A stretch of 64,000 nucleotides of DNA, taken from Planctomycetales bacterium (GTDB taxonomy: Bacteria > Planctomycetota > Planctomycetia > Pirellulales > Thermoguttaceae). The stretch spans positions 1 to 64,000 of the forward strand of contig SKOZ01000031.1 in assembly GCA_007119795.1 (NCBI GenBank). Reading direction: 5' to 3'. This document shows, one piece after another, positions 37,240-45,912 of this stretch. Below the pieces are notes generated by a model. It did not search any database. It was not told the origin of the DNA and worked only from the letters and a program-made list of their open reading frames with translations. Every line of letters starts with the position of its first letter. Positions within the stretch are counted from its first letter, which is position 1. Both the position numbers and the translations under genes were made by a program.

Positions 37240-37866
37240 CTACCGCCGGGCGAAAAAGTGCCGCAAGACGTCGGCCGCCAGGGTCGGTGTGTCCTCGCCC
37301 GGTTTCGGCGGCAGGGGATGGGATGGTTTTGGCGCTTCGGGCTCGGCGGGGGCCTCGTCGGGCTCGGTGCCCGAATGCGTGTCGTCGAGGTGCGACTTCA
37401 CGGTGTTCGAGGGATCGAGGGCGGTGGTCTGGGCTGCGCCCTCTGCGCCGACCTCATCGCCGATCCACTCGCTGATGTCCAAATCGGCCTCGCCTGCGGA
37501 GGGCGTCGCTGCCGCCCGCTGAACGGCCTCGTGGACGCCGTGGACCCGGGGCTTCATCGGTCCGCCGAGGCCGACCTCGAATAGCACTTCGAACTCGAGC
37601 GGCCCGACCGTGAGCTTGTCGCCGGCGTGCAGCTCCACCTCGGAGCGGATCCGCGCGCCGTTGACCAGCGTGCCATTCTTGCTGCCCAGGTCGCGGATGC
37701 CAACGTAACCCTCATCCACGAGGAGTACGCAGTGGTGGCGACTGACCAGCTCGCTGTCCGGCCGCAGATGGCACTCCTCAGAACGCCCTACGAACCACTT
37801 GGGCCCTGCCACGGGTACCAGCCGGCCAGCGCTCTTGCCGCTTAAGACCTTCAGTTTGACTTCCAT
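37240..37866 (-). CDS. FHA-domain protein
   Basis: Phosphothreonine-binding adaptor. The first ~100 residues are a forkhead-associated domain with the full signature: FVGRSEECHLRPDSELVSRHHC (GR ... SRxH) and RDLGSKNGTLVNG. The C-terminal half is a disordered, acidic, Pro-rich tail ending ADVLRHFFARR. 208 residues, soluble. It probably reads out a Ser/Thr kinase, possibly the one at 11943, but no local link is visible. It converges with the exported protein gene (6 bp gap). Confidence 0.9.
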   Translation of the reverse strand: MEVKLKVLSGKSAGRLVPVAGPKWFVGRSEECHLRPDSELVSRHHCVLLVDEGYVGIRDLGSKNGTLVNGARIRSEVELHAGDKLTVGPLEFEVLFEVGLGGPMKPRVHGVHEAVQRAAATPSAGEADLDISEWIGDEVGAEGAAQTTALDPSNTVKSHLDDTHSGTEPDEAPAEPEAPKPSHPLPPKPGEDTPTLAADVLRHFFARR

Positions 37867-38130
37867 CGGCGATCGACTCCCACTCCTCCGGGGCGAGTCG
37901 CGGAGCGACTCGCCGCCAATTGGTATTCAGTGTCCAGCCCAACGCCTCTCCTCGCCAAAGTCCCTGTTCGTCCACCCGCGGCGCCGAACCGCACCGCGAA
38001 ACGCCAACCTGCCGTCGGGCGGCACGCGTCTTCAAGGCCGGCTGCGGACATCACCCCACCACCAAGCACCCCGGCTATCGTCAAGGTCAGCCGGGGGGGC
38101 GGTGGCGGATGATCGGCGACGCGCAGGTGC

Positions 38131-38150
38131 CGCCGCAGTGCGCTGCGGCG
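38131..38150. repeat. Perfect 8 bp stem-loop
   Basis: CGCCGCAG, loop TGCG, CTGCGGCG. No T-run follows, so it is not a standard terminator; role unknown. Confidence 0.5.
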
Positions 38151-38791
38151 CAAGCACCCCGCGGATGATGTTCAAGGTAGGGGCCGTGGTCTGCCGCAGA
38201 CGTCCGGCGAGAACCTGCGGCTCTCCCCAGGTGGACCGACAGACCCAGCAACGAGACCACGAAACCGGCAATGCGCATGTCGCCGAACGGGGCCGCGAGC
38301 TCAGAAGATGAATAGGAAAGATAGCGGCCGGCGAGGCAGTAAGATGGCCGTGCGGCAGACGATTCCGGTCGGCGGAAGGGCCCGTGTCTGGGGCACCGCC
38401 CCCCGGCCTGCGGCGAACCGCAGCGGCCCAACGCCCCCCATCGGAGATCGCCGAGCGGAACCATTCCGCGACGCTCCTATCGGGCACTCTCACCCGAAAA
38501 AGAGACATCGAACGGGGTCGTGGAAACGATCCATTCCACTTACCACCATAAACGCACCCAGCCCCCCTTGTCAAGGGTGTTGCTGCTCGCCGACAAGAAA
38601 ACAACCATCTGGTGGTAACCCTGGGGGTGGGGCATCGACCACACCCAGGAGTGCAAATCGCCCCCTCCTCTCGCAGCGAAGGGGGGATCACCCGTCGCCC
38701 ACCATCCAGGCCGGCCCCGCGCAACGCGCGGCCCGGGTGAATGGCTGCTGCGGCGGGAAAGAGTGGTATCACTCCCGCCGTCGGTGTGGGC

Positions 38792-38797
38792 TATAAT
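38792..38797 (+). promoter_or_regulatory. Consensus -10 box (TATAAT)
   Basis: A perfect TATAAT 58 bp upstream of the ATG at 38855. The matching -35 position does not carry TTGACA, so this is a tentative promoter. Confidence 0.4.
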
Positions 38798-38854
38798 CTT
38801 TCCAGCGGGATATCCGCGATACCGGCACGACCCGAATCGACGGGAGAGGCGACC

Positions 38855-39181
38855 ATGAGCGTCGGACCACTCGGCGGACTGGCGGGCAGCGCAGCGGGTT
38901 CCCCCCTGGCACAAGCCAAGGGCTCGGAGGTGGAGCGGGCCCAGCAGGACTCCGCCGGACAGCAACGGCGGGTGCAGAATGATCTGAAGGCCGAGGCGGC
39001 CGCCGCCATCGGTGAGACCGACGGTGAAGACCACCAGGCCGCCGACCGCGATGCCGATGGACGCCGTCTCTGGGAGAAAAGCCACCAGGTCCGTGGCGAC
39101 CAGCAGCGCGACGATCAGGAGGAACGCGTTTCCCGAGATGCCTCGGGGCAGTCGGGCAATCTCCTCGACCTCAGCGGATAG
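38855..39181 (+). CDS. Small hydrophilic conserved hypothetical protein
   Basis: 108 residues, unrecognised. It starts MSVGPLGGLAGSAAGSPLAQ and continues with a strongly charged, Gln/Asp/Arg-rich sequence (SEVERAQQDSAGQQRRVQND ... DRDADGRRLWE) with no hydrophobic core, so it is probably disordered or a coiled coil. Support comes from GGGAGAGG 6 bp before the ATG and a TATAAT upstream. My recollection is that similar short proteins occur in planctomycetes, but I cannot verify this. Confidence 0.6.
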   Translation: MSVGPLGGLAGSAAGSPLAQAKGSEVERAQQDSAGQQRRVQNDLKAEAAAAIGETDGEDHQAADRDADGRRLWEKSHQVRGDQQRDDQEERVSRDASGQSGNLLDLSG

Positions 39182-39336
39182 CCAGCCGCAACCGCCATGG
39201 TGGAAGAATTGCCGCGGGCGTGGTACGATGCCACTTGAGCCGGGGGCGGCAACCCGAGTTCACCGGAGCGGCCGGAGCCGTCGGGGTGCGGCCCCGGGGA
39301 TCGTACCTACCGCCGCGGTTAGTGCGGAGAGACGGC

Positions 39337-39930
39337 ATGGCGACGAAGGTCCTCACGCGACCCACGTTGGTGCTCAATCGAAACTGGCAGCCGGTCCGCG
39401 TGGCCACGGTGGCGCGGGCGCTGGCCATGCTCTTCCGCGAAGCGGCTCGCGTCGTCGACCCGGACGACTTCCAGCTCTACACCTGGGAGGATTGGGCAAA
39501 GCTCTCGCCGCGCGACGGCGAACCCTTTGTCCAAGCGGTCCGCTTCCGCCTGCGGCTTCCCGAGGTGATCGTCCTGCTGCACTACGATCGCGTGCCCGTC
39601 ACCCGCGTCGCCCTGACCAGGCGGAACCTCTACCGCCGCGACCGCTTCACCTGCCAGTACTGCGGCACCCGGCCGGGAACCGAGGAGCTGACCATCGACC
39701 ACGTTGTGCCCCGCTCGCAGGGCGGCACACTGAGCTGGGAAAACTCCGTACTGGCCTGCGTGGCCTGCAACCGCAAGAAGGCCGACCGGACGCCCCATCA
39801 GGCGGGGATGCGGCTCCGCAGGCGGCCGGCGCGGCCTAACTGGACGCCGATCTACGCCACCGACCAGGTCCCCATCAAGAGCTGGGCCAAGTTCGTCAGC
39901 GAGGCCTATTGGAACGTCACCTTGCAGTAG
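39337..39930 (+). CDS. HNH endonuclease-family protein
   Basis: 197 residues. The HNH module is complete: zinc-knuckle CQYCGTRPG, then LTIDHVVPRSQGGTLSWENSVLACVACNRKKADR (His, Asn and the second CxxC). An N-terminal ~85-residue domain (VLTRPTLVLNRNWQPVRVATVARALAMLFREAARVVD) is typical of a widespread HNH family found beside housekeeping genes and not in phages. Actual substrate unknown. The ATG at 39337 gives the family N-terminus MATKVLTRPTLVLN. A TACGAT at 39224 could be part of a promoter. Confidence 0.88.
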   Translation: MATKVLTRPTLVLNRNWQPVRVATVARALAMLFREAARVVDPDDFQLYTWEDWAKLSPRDGEPFVQAVRFRLRLPEVIVLLHYDRVPVTRVALTRRNLYRRDRFTCQYCGTRPGTEELTIDHVVPRSQGGTLSWENSVLACVACNRKKADRTPHQAGMRLRRRPARPNWTPIYATDQVPIKSWAKFVSEAYWNVTLQ

Positions 39931-39944
39931 GCGAGCAGAGAGGA

Positions 39945-39972
39945 TTGTGCGGGCGGCGGAAAGCGGTATGAT
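39945..39972 (+). promoter_or_regulatory. Candidate promoter of the STAS gene
   Basis: TTGTGC (39945-39950), 16 bp spacer, TATGAT (39967-39972), 62 bp before the ATG at 40035. Confidence 0.4.
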
Positions 39973-40034
39973 GAAATGCCGGGCGCAGTTCTCATGCCCG
40001 CAGCACGCCCTGCCCAGTGTGGAGGTGGAAAGGA

Positions 40035-40418
40035 ATGCCCAGCGTCACGGGTGGCTATGCAATTGCCGTAGAGCGGGGGCCCAACTGCCTCTTCGTCCGC
40101 CTCGCGGGGCTCAGCGACACCATCGAGGCGCCCAATCTGGCCGATACCCTCTGGAAGCTGCTCGACCAGCACTTGACCTACCGCCTGGTCCTGGAGCTGG
40201 ATGAGGTCGAAGTCCTACGGAGCTCCCTGATCGGGCAACTGGTGCTCCTCCACAAGCGGATCTGCCAGCACGACGGCATGCTCCGCCTCTGTGGCCTTTC
40301 GCCCCGAAATTATGAAGCCCTGAAGATTGCCCGCCTCGCGGACCGCTTCCCTGCCTACCAAGACCGGAATGATGCGGTGCGCGGGGCCTACTTGCCCTAC
40401 CCGAAGAAGCCGCGGTAG
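40035..40418 (+). CDS. STAS-domain protein (anti-sigma-factor-antagonist-like)
   Basis: 127 residues forming a single STAS-like domain: an initial strand pair (CLFVRLAGLSDTIEAPNLADTLWKLLD), then LTYRLVLELDEVEVLRSSLIGQLVLLHKRICQHDG and MLRLCGLSPRNYEALKIARLADRFPAY. The phosphorylatable Ser of SpoIIAA (D-S-S/T) corresponds to RSS in EVLRSSLIGQ. It probably acts in a partner-switching signalling pathway, but no anti-sigma kinase is nearby. GGAGG lies upstream of the ATG at 40035 (GGTGGAAAGGA). Convergent with the BON gene. Confidence 0.82.
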   Translation: MPSVTGGYAIAVERGPNCLFVRLAGLSDTIEAPNLADTLWKLLDQHLTYRLVLELDEVEVLRSSLIGQLVLLHKRICQHDGMLRLCGLSPRNYEALKIARLADRFPAYQDRNDAVRGAYLPYPKKPR

Positions 40419-40422
40419 GCGG

Positions 40423-40452
40423 GCGCCTCAGTCCCGCGCGCCTCAGTCGCGC
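40423..40452. repeat. 15 bp tandem duplication over the BON stop codon
   Basis: Two 15 bp units, GCGCCTCAGTCCCGC and GCGCCTCAGTCGCGC, one mismatch apart. On the minus strand each contains CGxGACTGA, so the gene ends in a stop and the duplicate supplies another one 15 bp later. Confidence 0.6.
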
Positions 40453-40664
40453 GCGACCTCGAGCTCGTTGCAGATCTGATCGACGCCGTGGAGATGGCGG
40501 ATCGCCTCCTGGGCCATCTGCTTCTCGAAAAAGGAGCGGACGACACCACGAAGGGTGATCCGCCCTTCGGCGGCATCGAGTTGGAAATCGCGGCGCGGTC
40601 CCAGGTGGGGACTCTGCTGAAGGGCCGAATGGACATCGGTCAAGGAGAGGTCGAAGTGCGGCAT
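40443..40664 (-). CDS. BON-domain small protein
   Basis: 73 residues, essentially one BON domain (Q-LDAAEGRITLRGVVRSFFEKQMAQEAIRHLHGVDQICNELEV): strand, GxV turn, then helix and strand, as in OsmY/Kbp-type domains. No signal peptide, so cytosolic. BON domains are thought to bind membranes or carbohydrate-like ligands; its role here is unknown. The last codons and the stop are duplicated in tandem just downstream (40423-40452). Confidence 0.8.
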   Translation of the reverse strand: MPHFDLSLTDVHSALQQSPHLGPRRDFQLDAAEGRITLRGVVRSFFEKQMAQEAIRHLHGVDQICNELEVARD

Positions 40665-41016
40665 GGTCGGTGTTCCGATCCGGGGCGGGAGGATGGCGGG
40701 GGGGCAAGTAAGACCGTCGGCCTGACCCCCTGGACATGAAGATCGGAAAGTTGACCAGAATCGCTCAAGCGAAGGCTTTTGGTGGAATGCAGAATATGAG
40801 AAGGCTGTTCGCTTGGCGGTGATCGTAGGGGTGGTGCGGGCCTTCCGCCGGCGATGATTGGGAGCAGCATCGGCGCGAAAACGGACGGCTGGCGTCTCAC
40901 CGAAGCAGCGCGCCCTCCAATAGGGCGGCACCCGTAGGGCACAAGGAATGGCAACGGCGTCCTGTAGGGAACGGAGGGTGCGGGAGCGGCAGGGCCACCA
41001 GGCATTCCAGTGCCAG
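40665..41016. other. Intergenic region, BON to EF-hand genes
   Basis: 352 bp. I see no gene, hairpin or convincing promoter in it. Confidence 0.4.
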
Positions 41017-42402
41017 CTAGCGGCCGGCGCGCAGATTGCGTGCCCGGAGGTATTCCTCGGGAGTGATAAACCCGTCGCCGTTGAGGTCGTACCGTGCGAA
41101 CTCGGCGGCGCGCTCCGCACTGTAGGGCGGGCCATCGAGGAACTCGGCCATGGAAACCTGGCCGTCGCCGTTCCTGTCGAGGCGGGTGAACCACTCGGGC
41201 AACCCGTCGGGGAGGCGCTCGGTGGGGGTGAGAACGCGGATGGAGGCCGCGGTGGTGCCGCCGGGCCCGGCGGCCCTCGCGCCGCCACCGCCACCCCCAT
41301 TGCCGCTGTACTGGCGGAGGTAGACGACCAGACACTCCTCGGTAATGGTTTGATCCGAGCGGCGGACCATCGCTTCGGGATTTCCTCGCATCCGGCGCCA
41401 CTCGTCGGGCTGAAGCACGCCGTCTTCGTTTCTGTCGTATTGCGCCATCAACTGCCGGGCCAAATCCCTCACATCGTCCTCAGCAGAGGTTGCAACGACC
41501 TGAGGCGGGGGTTGTCCCGGGCCGGGTCTCTCAGGACCGCGGCGGTCGCCTCCGCCGCGCTGCGGCTGCTCTTCCGACGCTTGATCTTGTTCGGAGCTCG
41601 CTGCCTCATTCCCGCTTCCGCCCCTGCCGCCGCGGCGGGGGGGGGAATCCCGGGCCGCTTCTTCGCCAGGCTCCCCATCCGAGCTAAAGCCAGGGGGGAT
41701 CGACAGGTCGCGGTTCCATCCGAACCCGGGCACCAGCGGCTCATCATCGGCCTCGGCCTCATCGGGCCGTCTTCGGCGCTCCCCCTCCTCGTCTCCTTCC
41801 TGACCTCGCCGGCGCTCTTCTTCGGCCTGCACGAGCCGCTCGCGGAGCCGGTTGATGCGGATGGGCTCATCGGGATCGATCCCCGCACGCTCTGCAAGGC
41901 GGCGGGCCATACCTTGAGCCCGCTCGTCCAACTGGCTCAGATCGATCGTTCCTGTGTTGTCGGTATCGAAACGGCGGAAAAACTGCACCATCCGCTCCGC
42001 GCGGGCCTCGGCCGCATCGCCACTCCCCCCCGGGGCCTCGGCCGCATCGCCCCCCCCTGGAGCTCTACCGCCAAACATCCCCCCCCAGCCGCCTCTCCGA
42101 CCGCCATCTCCGCCGCCAGGCGCGGGACCACCGCCTCCGGGTGCGCCAGGGCCGCCACGCGGCATTCCAGGCCCGCCGCGGGGAGCGCCTTCCCCGGCAC
42201 CCGGTGCTTGTCCGGGGCCGCCTTGGAATGGCGGCCCGCCCGGGAAGCCACCACCTCCCCATCCGGGACGTTCACCCCCCCCCCGGCCACCGCCGCCATC
42301 TCCCCCGCGCTGGGCCTCGGCGGGCGCTGCGAGAACAGCAACAGCAAGGAGGGCCAACACAAAGGCTGTGGCCGTGCCAGCGGTGATGTGGCGACTTTGC
42401 AT
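41017..42402 (-). CDS. Secreted EF-hand protein with Gly/Pro-rich N-terminus
   Basis: 461 residues. A signal peptide (FVLALLAVAVLAAPAEAQ) is followed by ~110 residues of Gly/Pro/Arg-rich low complexity (GGDGGGGRGGGERPGWGG). Calcium-binding EF-hand loops are scattered through the rest: DTDNTGTIDLSQL, DRNEDGVLQPDEW, DRNGDGQVSMAEF and DLNGDGFITPEEY. Between them lie long Glu/Arg-rich linkers. Probably a Ca2+-binding periplasmic or surface protein. The ATG at 42402 begins the signal peptide. It is divergent from the Spy-like gene, with which it shares Gly/Pro-rich character. Confidence 0.85.
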   Translation of the reverse strand: MQSRHITAGTATAFVLALLAVAVLAAPAEAQRGGDGGGGRGGGERPGWGGGGFPGGPPFQGGPGQAPGAGEGAPRGGPGMPRGGPGAPGGGGPAPGGGDGGRRGGWGGMFGGRAPGGGDAAEAPGGSGDAAEARAERMVQFFRRFDTDNTGTIDLSQLDERAQGMARRLAERAGIDPDEPIRINRLRERLVQAEEERRRGQEGDEEGERRRRPDEAEADDEPLVPGFGWNRDLSIPPGFSSDGEPGEEAARDSPPRRGGRGGSGNEAASSEQDQASEEQPQRGGGDRRGPERPGPGQPPPQVVATSAEDDVRDLARQLMAQYDRNEDGVLQPDEWRRMRGNPEAMVRRSDQTITEECLVVYLRQYSGNGGGGGGARAAGPGGTTAASIRVLTPTERLPDGLPEWFTRLDRNGDGQVSMAEFLDGPPYSAERAAEFARYDLNGDGFITPEEYLRARNLRAGR

Positions 42403-43027
42403 CTCTCCCACGCCTCCAAAGCAGCCTGCTGAACGCAAGTCCGATCTGTTGCAACCGCACCATCCTGGGAGCATTGCGGTGCTCCCAGGCAAACGCCGCC
42501 TGCGCTGCTGGTGATTCTAAGGCCTTGCTCCCGGCAAGACGAGCCGGAGTATCAAAAAAATGTCCAAGATTCGCCCGGCACGTACGAATCCCCCTGGGTG
42601 ACCCGCGTCGCCCTGGAGTGCCACCAAAACGGCTTGCGTCGGCAGAACGATGAGCAGCTGATCTCCGCTTGCGCCCCGAAAGGCTCGCGCGGTCACTAAC
42701 CCTGTAAACACCGAAACTTAGCGAAGAGACCGGGGTTTATTAAGGTGGCCGCTGAGAAGCCCTCCCGGCTGGGGGGATCCTCTGGCGGCAGCGGAGTGCC
42801 CCCGGTTGTTAGGTGGATCGAGCGCGTGGTGGGTGTGCACAAGAACGGCCCCCTTGAGAGGGAGGCTCTTCGCACCCTGCTCTCTGGCGGCAGCGTCCGT
42901 CCTGAAGTCAAGGTTCATGACCGAGGTGCTTCGTTTTGCTGGGTCTGCCCGGTCTCGGGAAAGGAGGCTCCTGTCGGCCCCTTGGGATCGGGTGCAGGTT
43001 GCTCTTCTATTGTGAGGGTTTCGAGCC
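42403..43027. other. Divergent intergenic region, EF-hand / Spy-like genes
   Basis: 625 bp. A minus-strand frame starting MFTGLV at 42711 superficially resembles riboflavin synthase but diverges at once. No tRNA or riboswitch was recognised. The region is presumably regulatory for the two divergent secreted-protein genes. Confidence 0.45.
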
Positions 43028-43795
43028 ATGAAGCGTTTCGGTGTAGCGGTCTTGGCATTGGCGGTTGCGTTGTCGGTAGGGGTGGCGCTGGCACAGCCGC
43101 CTGGGCGCGGTGCTGGACAACGCGGTGGGATGCAGCCGGGGGCCTTTGGACAGCAGGCCAATATTGCGGTCATTGTCCAGGTGTTTGCGGACGAGTTGGA
43201 CGCCGGCCCGGCCGAGATCATGGAGATTCGTACGATCGTCCGCGAAGCGGCCCAAGATCGTCCGGAGGGTTTGGACTTCGGGGCGCTCCGCGACCTGACG
43301 CCGCAAGAGCGGGCGGAAAGGATGGGGGAGTTGCAGGCCGCCGTCCAGCAACGCCAGCAGGAGATTCTCGAGAAGGCTAAGGAAGTCTTGGGCGAAGACG
43401 CGGGCGAGAGGCTGGAACAACTGGTCCTTCAGGCCCAAGGGCCTCGCGCCGTCTTGAACCCAGCGGTGGTCGAGGAGCTTGGCCTCGATGACGGCCAGGT
43501 GGCGGCAATTCGCACCGCCCTTCGTGGCGGCCCTACGGAGCGCCCTGCCGAGGGGGCCGACTTCCGGGCGCTCATGGCTGAGCGGCAGGCAGCGATCGAG
43601 GAGGCAGTGAGGGACGAGCTCACCCAGGAGCAGCGAGAAAAGTTGGACGAAATGCTCGGCGAGCGTGTCGAGAACTTGCAGGAGCGGCTCCGCGCCGCAG
43701 CAGGCCCGCGTCCCGGAGCAGGAGAGGGACGCCAGCGTCCCGGTGGGCAGTTCGGTCCTGGCGCGGGTGGAGGACGCCGCCGCCCTGGCGCGTAA
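43028..43795 (+). CDS. Secreted helical protein (Spy/CpxP-like)
   Basis: 255 residues. A signal peptide (FGVAVLALAVALSVGVALAQ) is followed by a long, charged, all-helical region with heptad-like spacing and two LTxxQ-type motifs (LRDLTPQERAERMGEL; VRDELTQEQREKLDEML). These are reminiscent of the periplasmic chaperone/sensor family Spy/CpxP, here apparently duplicated. A Gly/Pro/Arg-rich tail follows (GAGEGRQRPGGQFGPG). Periplasmic; may bind unfolded protein or a partner. Two hairpins follow, closing the transcript before gspE. Similarity is by pattern only. Confidence 0.72.
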   Translation: MKRFGVAVLALAVALSVGVALAQPPGRGAGQRGGMQPGAFGQQANIAVIVQVFADELDAGPAEIMEIRTIVREAAQDRPEGLDFGALRDLTPQERAERMGELQAAVQQRQQEILEKAKEVLGEDAGERLEQLVLQAQGPRAVLNPAVVEELGLDDGQVAAIRTALRGGPTERPAEGADFRALMAERQAAIEEAVRDELTQEQREKLDEMLGERVENLQERLRAAAGPRPGAGEGRQRPGGQFGPGAGGGRRRPGA

Positions 43796-43813
43796 ATGAA
43801 GAGGCTGACCCTT

Positions 43814-43849
43814 GGCGCCTGCGGGCAAATGAGTCTGCCCGCAGGCGCC
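43814..43849 (+). terminator. Perfect 14 bp stem-loop after the Spy-like gene
   Basis: GGCGCCTGCGGGCA and TGCCCGCAGGCGCC are exactly complementary, with the 8-base loop AATGAGTC. It lies 18 bp after the stop. No T-run follows, so it may protect the mRNA 3' end rather than terminate alone. Confidence 0.6.
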
Positions 43850-43937
43850 TTGGATGAGCAATTCGGGAAGGGAGCGGGGTTCCCTTCGGGAGGAGACGGA
43901 TTTGGGCCCGCTTTGTCTGGGCCGTAGCGAAGAGGGA

Positions 43938-43978
43938 GCCCCGAGGTTGCTCGCACGCGGGTGGCCTCGGGGCGTTTT
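43938..43978 (+). terminator. Rho-independent terminator
   Basis: Stem GCCCCGAGG / CCTCGGGGC with an 18-base loop, followed by GTTTTCC. It separates the Spy-like gene from the type II secretion operon. Confidence 0.7.
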
Positions 43979-44211
43979 CCTCTTGTCAGGGAGGATTTTT
44001 CGGAAGGGGGCAGCCGGTTCATTGGCTGGACGGGGCGGCCGGCGAATGCGTATGGTAAAGGTTGGTGACGAGTTGCCGGAACGGCTCCCGTTGTGCGGGT
44101 AATGGGGCCGCGGCCGGTAGTGACCCCCTGTTGGTTCACGTTGCCCTGCCTGTTTGAAAGGCCGCTGGGCTCAGCACGATACCCGCGTGCGTCGAGGAAG
44201 TTGAGGGGACC

Positions 44212-45912
44212 ATGGAAGCAGGCGAGATTCTGCTCAAGCGCGGCGTGATCGACGAGCGCCAACTGGAGAGGGCGCGCCTCGCGCAGAACGACGGGGTGCG
44301 GCTCGACCAGGTGGTCGTCGAATTGGGGCTGGTCAGCGAAGAGGCGGCCCTGAAGGCCCTCGGCGAGGAGGTGGGAATCGACTTCATCGACCTGTCGGAG
44401 ATCGATGTCGACCGTCAACTCCTCGCTCGATTCCCCCAGAAGTACATCCACCGCTCGAACCTCTTCCCCATCCGCCAGGAAAACGGCACTCTCGTGGTGG
44501 CCACCAGCGACCCGTTCAACCTTTACCCCCTCGACGACCTGGGTGCCGCCACCGGGCAGAACGTGGTCCCCGTGCTCGCCTCACGGGCGGAGATATCGAA
44601 GCTCATCAAATCCCACCTGGGCGTGGGCAGCGAGACGATCGAGGGGCTCATGGCCCAAGTCGACGATCGCGTCGAGCTGCTCGAGGAGATCGAAACCGAC
44701 GGCTCGGAGCTTTCCGAGATGGCGCAGGAGCCGTCGGTGGTCCGGCTGGTGAACGAGATCCTCCTCGAGGCACTCGAGTCGCGGGCCAGCGACGTCCACG
44801 TCGAATCGCAGCCCTCGGGCGTGCGGATCCGCTACCGCATCGACGGCGTCCTTCACCCGCAGCCCGTCCCCCCGGAAATCAACCGTTTCCAGGCCGCGAT
44901 CATCAGCCGCCTGAAAATCATGGCGCGGCTGAACATCGCCGAGAGGCGGCTTCCCCAGGACGGCCGCATCCAACTGAAGATCGCCGGTCGCGAGGTGGAC
45001 GTTCGTGTCTCGATCATCCCCATGATCCACGGCGAGGGCATCGTGCTCCGCCTCCTGGACAAGGGAGGCATGGAGTTCAACCTTCGCAAGCTGGGCATGG
45101 AGGGCGAGCTTTACAAGACGTTCGAGGAACTGATTCAACTGCCTCACGGCATCATCCTCGTCACCGGCCCGACCGGTTCGGGTAAGACGACGACGCTCTA
45201 CAGCGCGCTGCTGGAGATCAATAGGCCCGGAACCAAGATCATCACCACCGAGGATCCGGTGGAGTACCAGTTGGAGGGGATCAATCAGATCCAGGTCCAC
45301 TCGCGCATCGGCCTGACCTTCGCCCATTCGCTGCGGAGCATTCTGCGGCACGACCCGGACATCGTCCTGGTCGGTGAGGTCCGCGATCTGGAAACGGCCG
45401 AGAACGCCATTCAGGCCTCGCTGACGGGGCATCTCGTCTTCAGCACGCTTCACACCAACGACGCGGCCGGCGCCTACACGCGGCTCTCGGACATGGGCGT
45501 CGAGCCCTTCCTGGTTTCGAGCACCGTAGAGGCCGTGATGGCACAGCGGCTGGTCCGCACGCTCTGCTCCCAGTGCAAGGAGCCCTACGCGCCGTCGCCC
45601 GAGGAGTTGCCCCCCGACTTCCCCAGCGAGCGCCTCGCCGATGTCTCCCTTTACCGGCCGGTGGGTTGCCGGGATTGCCGCCACGTGGGTTACCGAGGCC
45701 GGCTCGGGCTCTTCGAGCTGCTGGTGACTACGGAGCGGATCCGCGAACTCTCGCACGCGCGGGCTAGTTCCTGGGAGATTGCCAAGGCAGCCACCGCCGG
45801 AGGAATGCGATCGCTGCGCGAGGACGGCTGGCAGAAGGTGCTCGATGGGCGGACGACCATCGAGGAGGTGCAGCGGGTTACCAAAGCGAGCATCCGTCTC
45901 TCCAATGCCTGA
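44212..45912 (+). CDS. gspE: Type II secretion ATPase GspE
   Basis: Hexameric cytoplasmic ATPase powering pseudopilus assembly. 566 residues: N-terminal GspE/PilB N1 domain ([22 protein letters not shown]), N2 domain, Walker [11 protein letters not shown] from residue 319, Asp-box/Walker B ([15 protein letters not shown]), and the His box [13 protein letters not shown]. It has the C-terminal zinc-binding cysteines CSQC (452-455) and CRDC (486-489). First gene of the operon. Its end overlaps gspF by 8 bp. The cluster's pseudopilin set, not PilA, identifies it as T2SS rather than type IV pilus. Confidence 0.92.
   Translation: MEAGEILLKRGVIDERQLERARLAQNDGVRLDQVVVELGLVSEEAALKALGEEVGIDFIDLSEIDVDRQLLARFPQKYIHRSNLFPIRQENGTLVVATSDPFNLYPLDDLGAATGQNVVPVLASRAEISKLIKSHLGVGSETIEGLMAQVDDRVELLEEIETDGSELSEMAQEPSVVRLVNEILLEALESRASDVHVESQPSGVRIRYRIDGVLHPQPVPPEINRFQAAIISRLKIMARLNIAERRLPQDGRIQLKIAGREVDVRVSIIPMIHGEGIVLRLLDKGGMEFNLRKLGMEGELYKTFEELIQLPHGIILVTGPTGSGKTTTLYSALLEINRPGTKIITTEDPVEYQLEGINQIQVHSRIGLTFAHSLRSILRHDPDIVLVGEVRDLETAENAIQASLTGHLVFSTLHTNDAAGAYTRLSDMGVEPFLVSSTVEAVMAQRLVRTLCSQCKEPYAPSPEELPPDFPSERLADVSLYRPVGCRDCRHVGYRGRLGLFELLVTTERIRELSHARASSWEIAKAATAGGMRSLREDGWQKVLDGRTTIEEVQRVTKASIRLSNA

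Larger units (their letters stand above)
37867..38854. other. 988 bp intergenic region without a supportable gene
   Basis: No reading frame here shows a ribosome binding site with protein-like sequence. A perfect 8 bp hairpin lies at 38131-38150. A weaker GC hairpin is near 38713-38740. TATAAT at 38792-38797 is a likely -10 for the following small gene. Composition resembles other decayed intergenic stretches in the window. Confidence 0.45.

Noticed and set aside
42517..42711. Minus-strand frame beginning MFTGLV, like riboflavin synthase
   Set aside because: Similarity stops after six residues and no lumazine-binding repeats follow.
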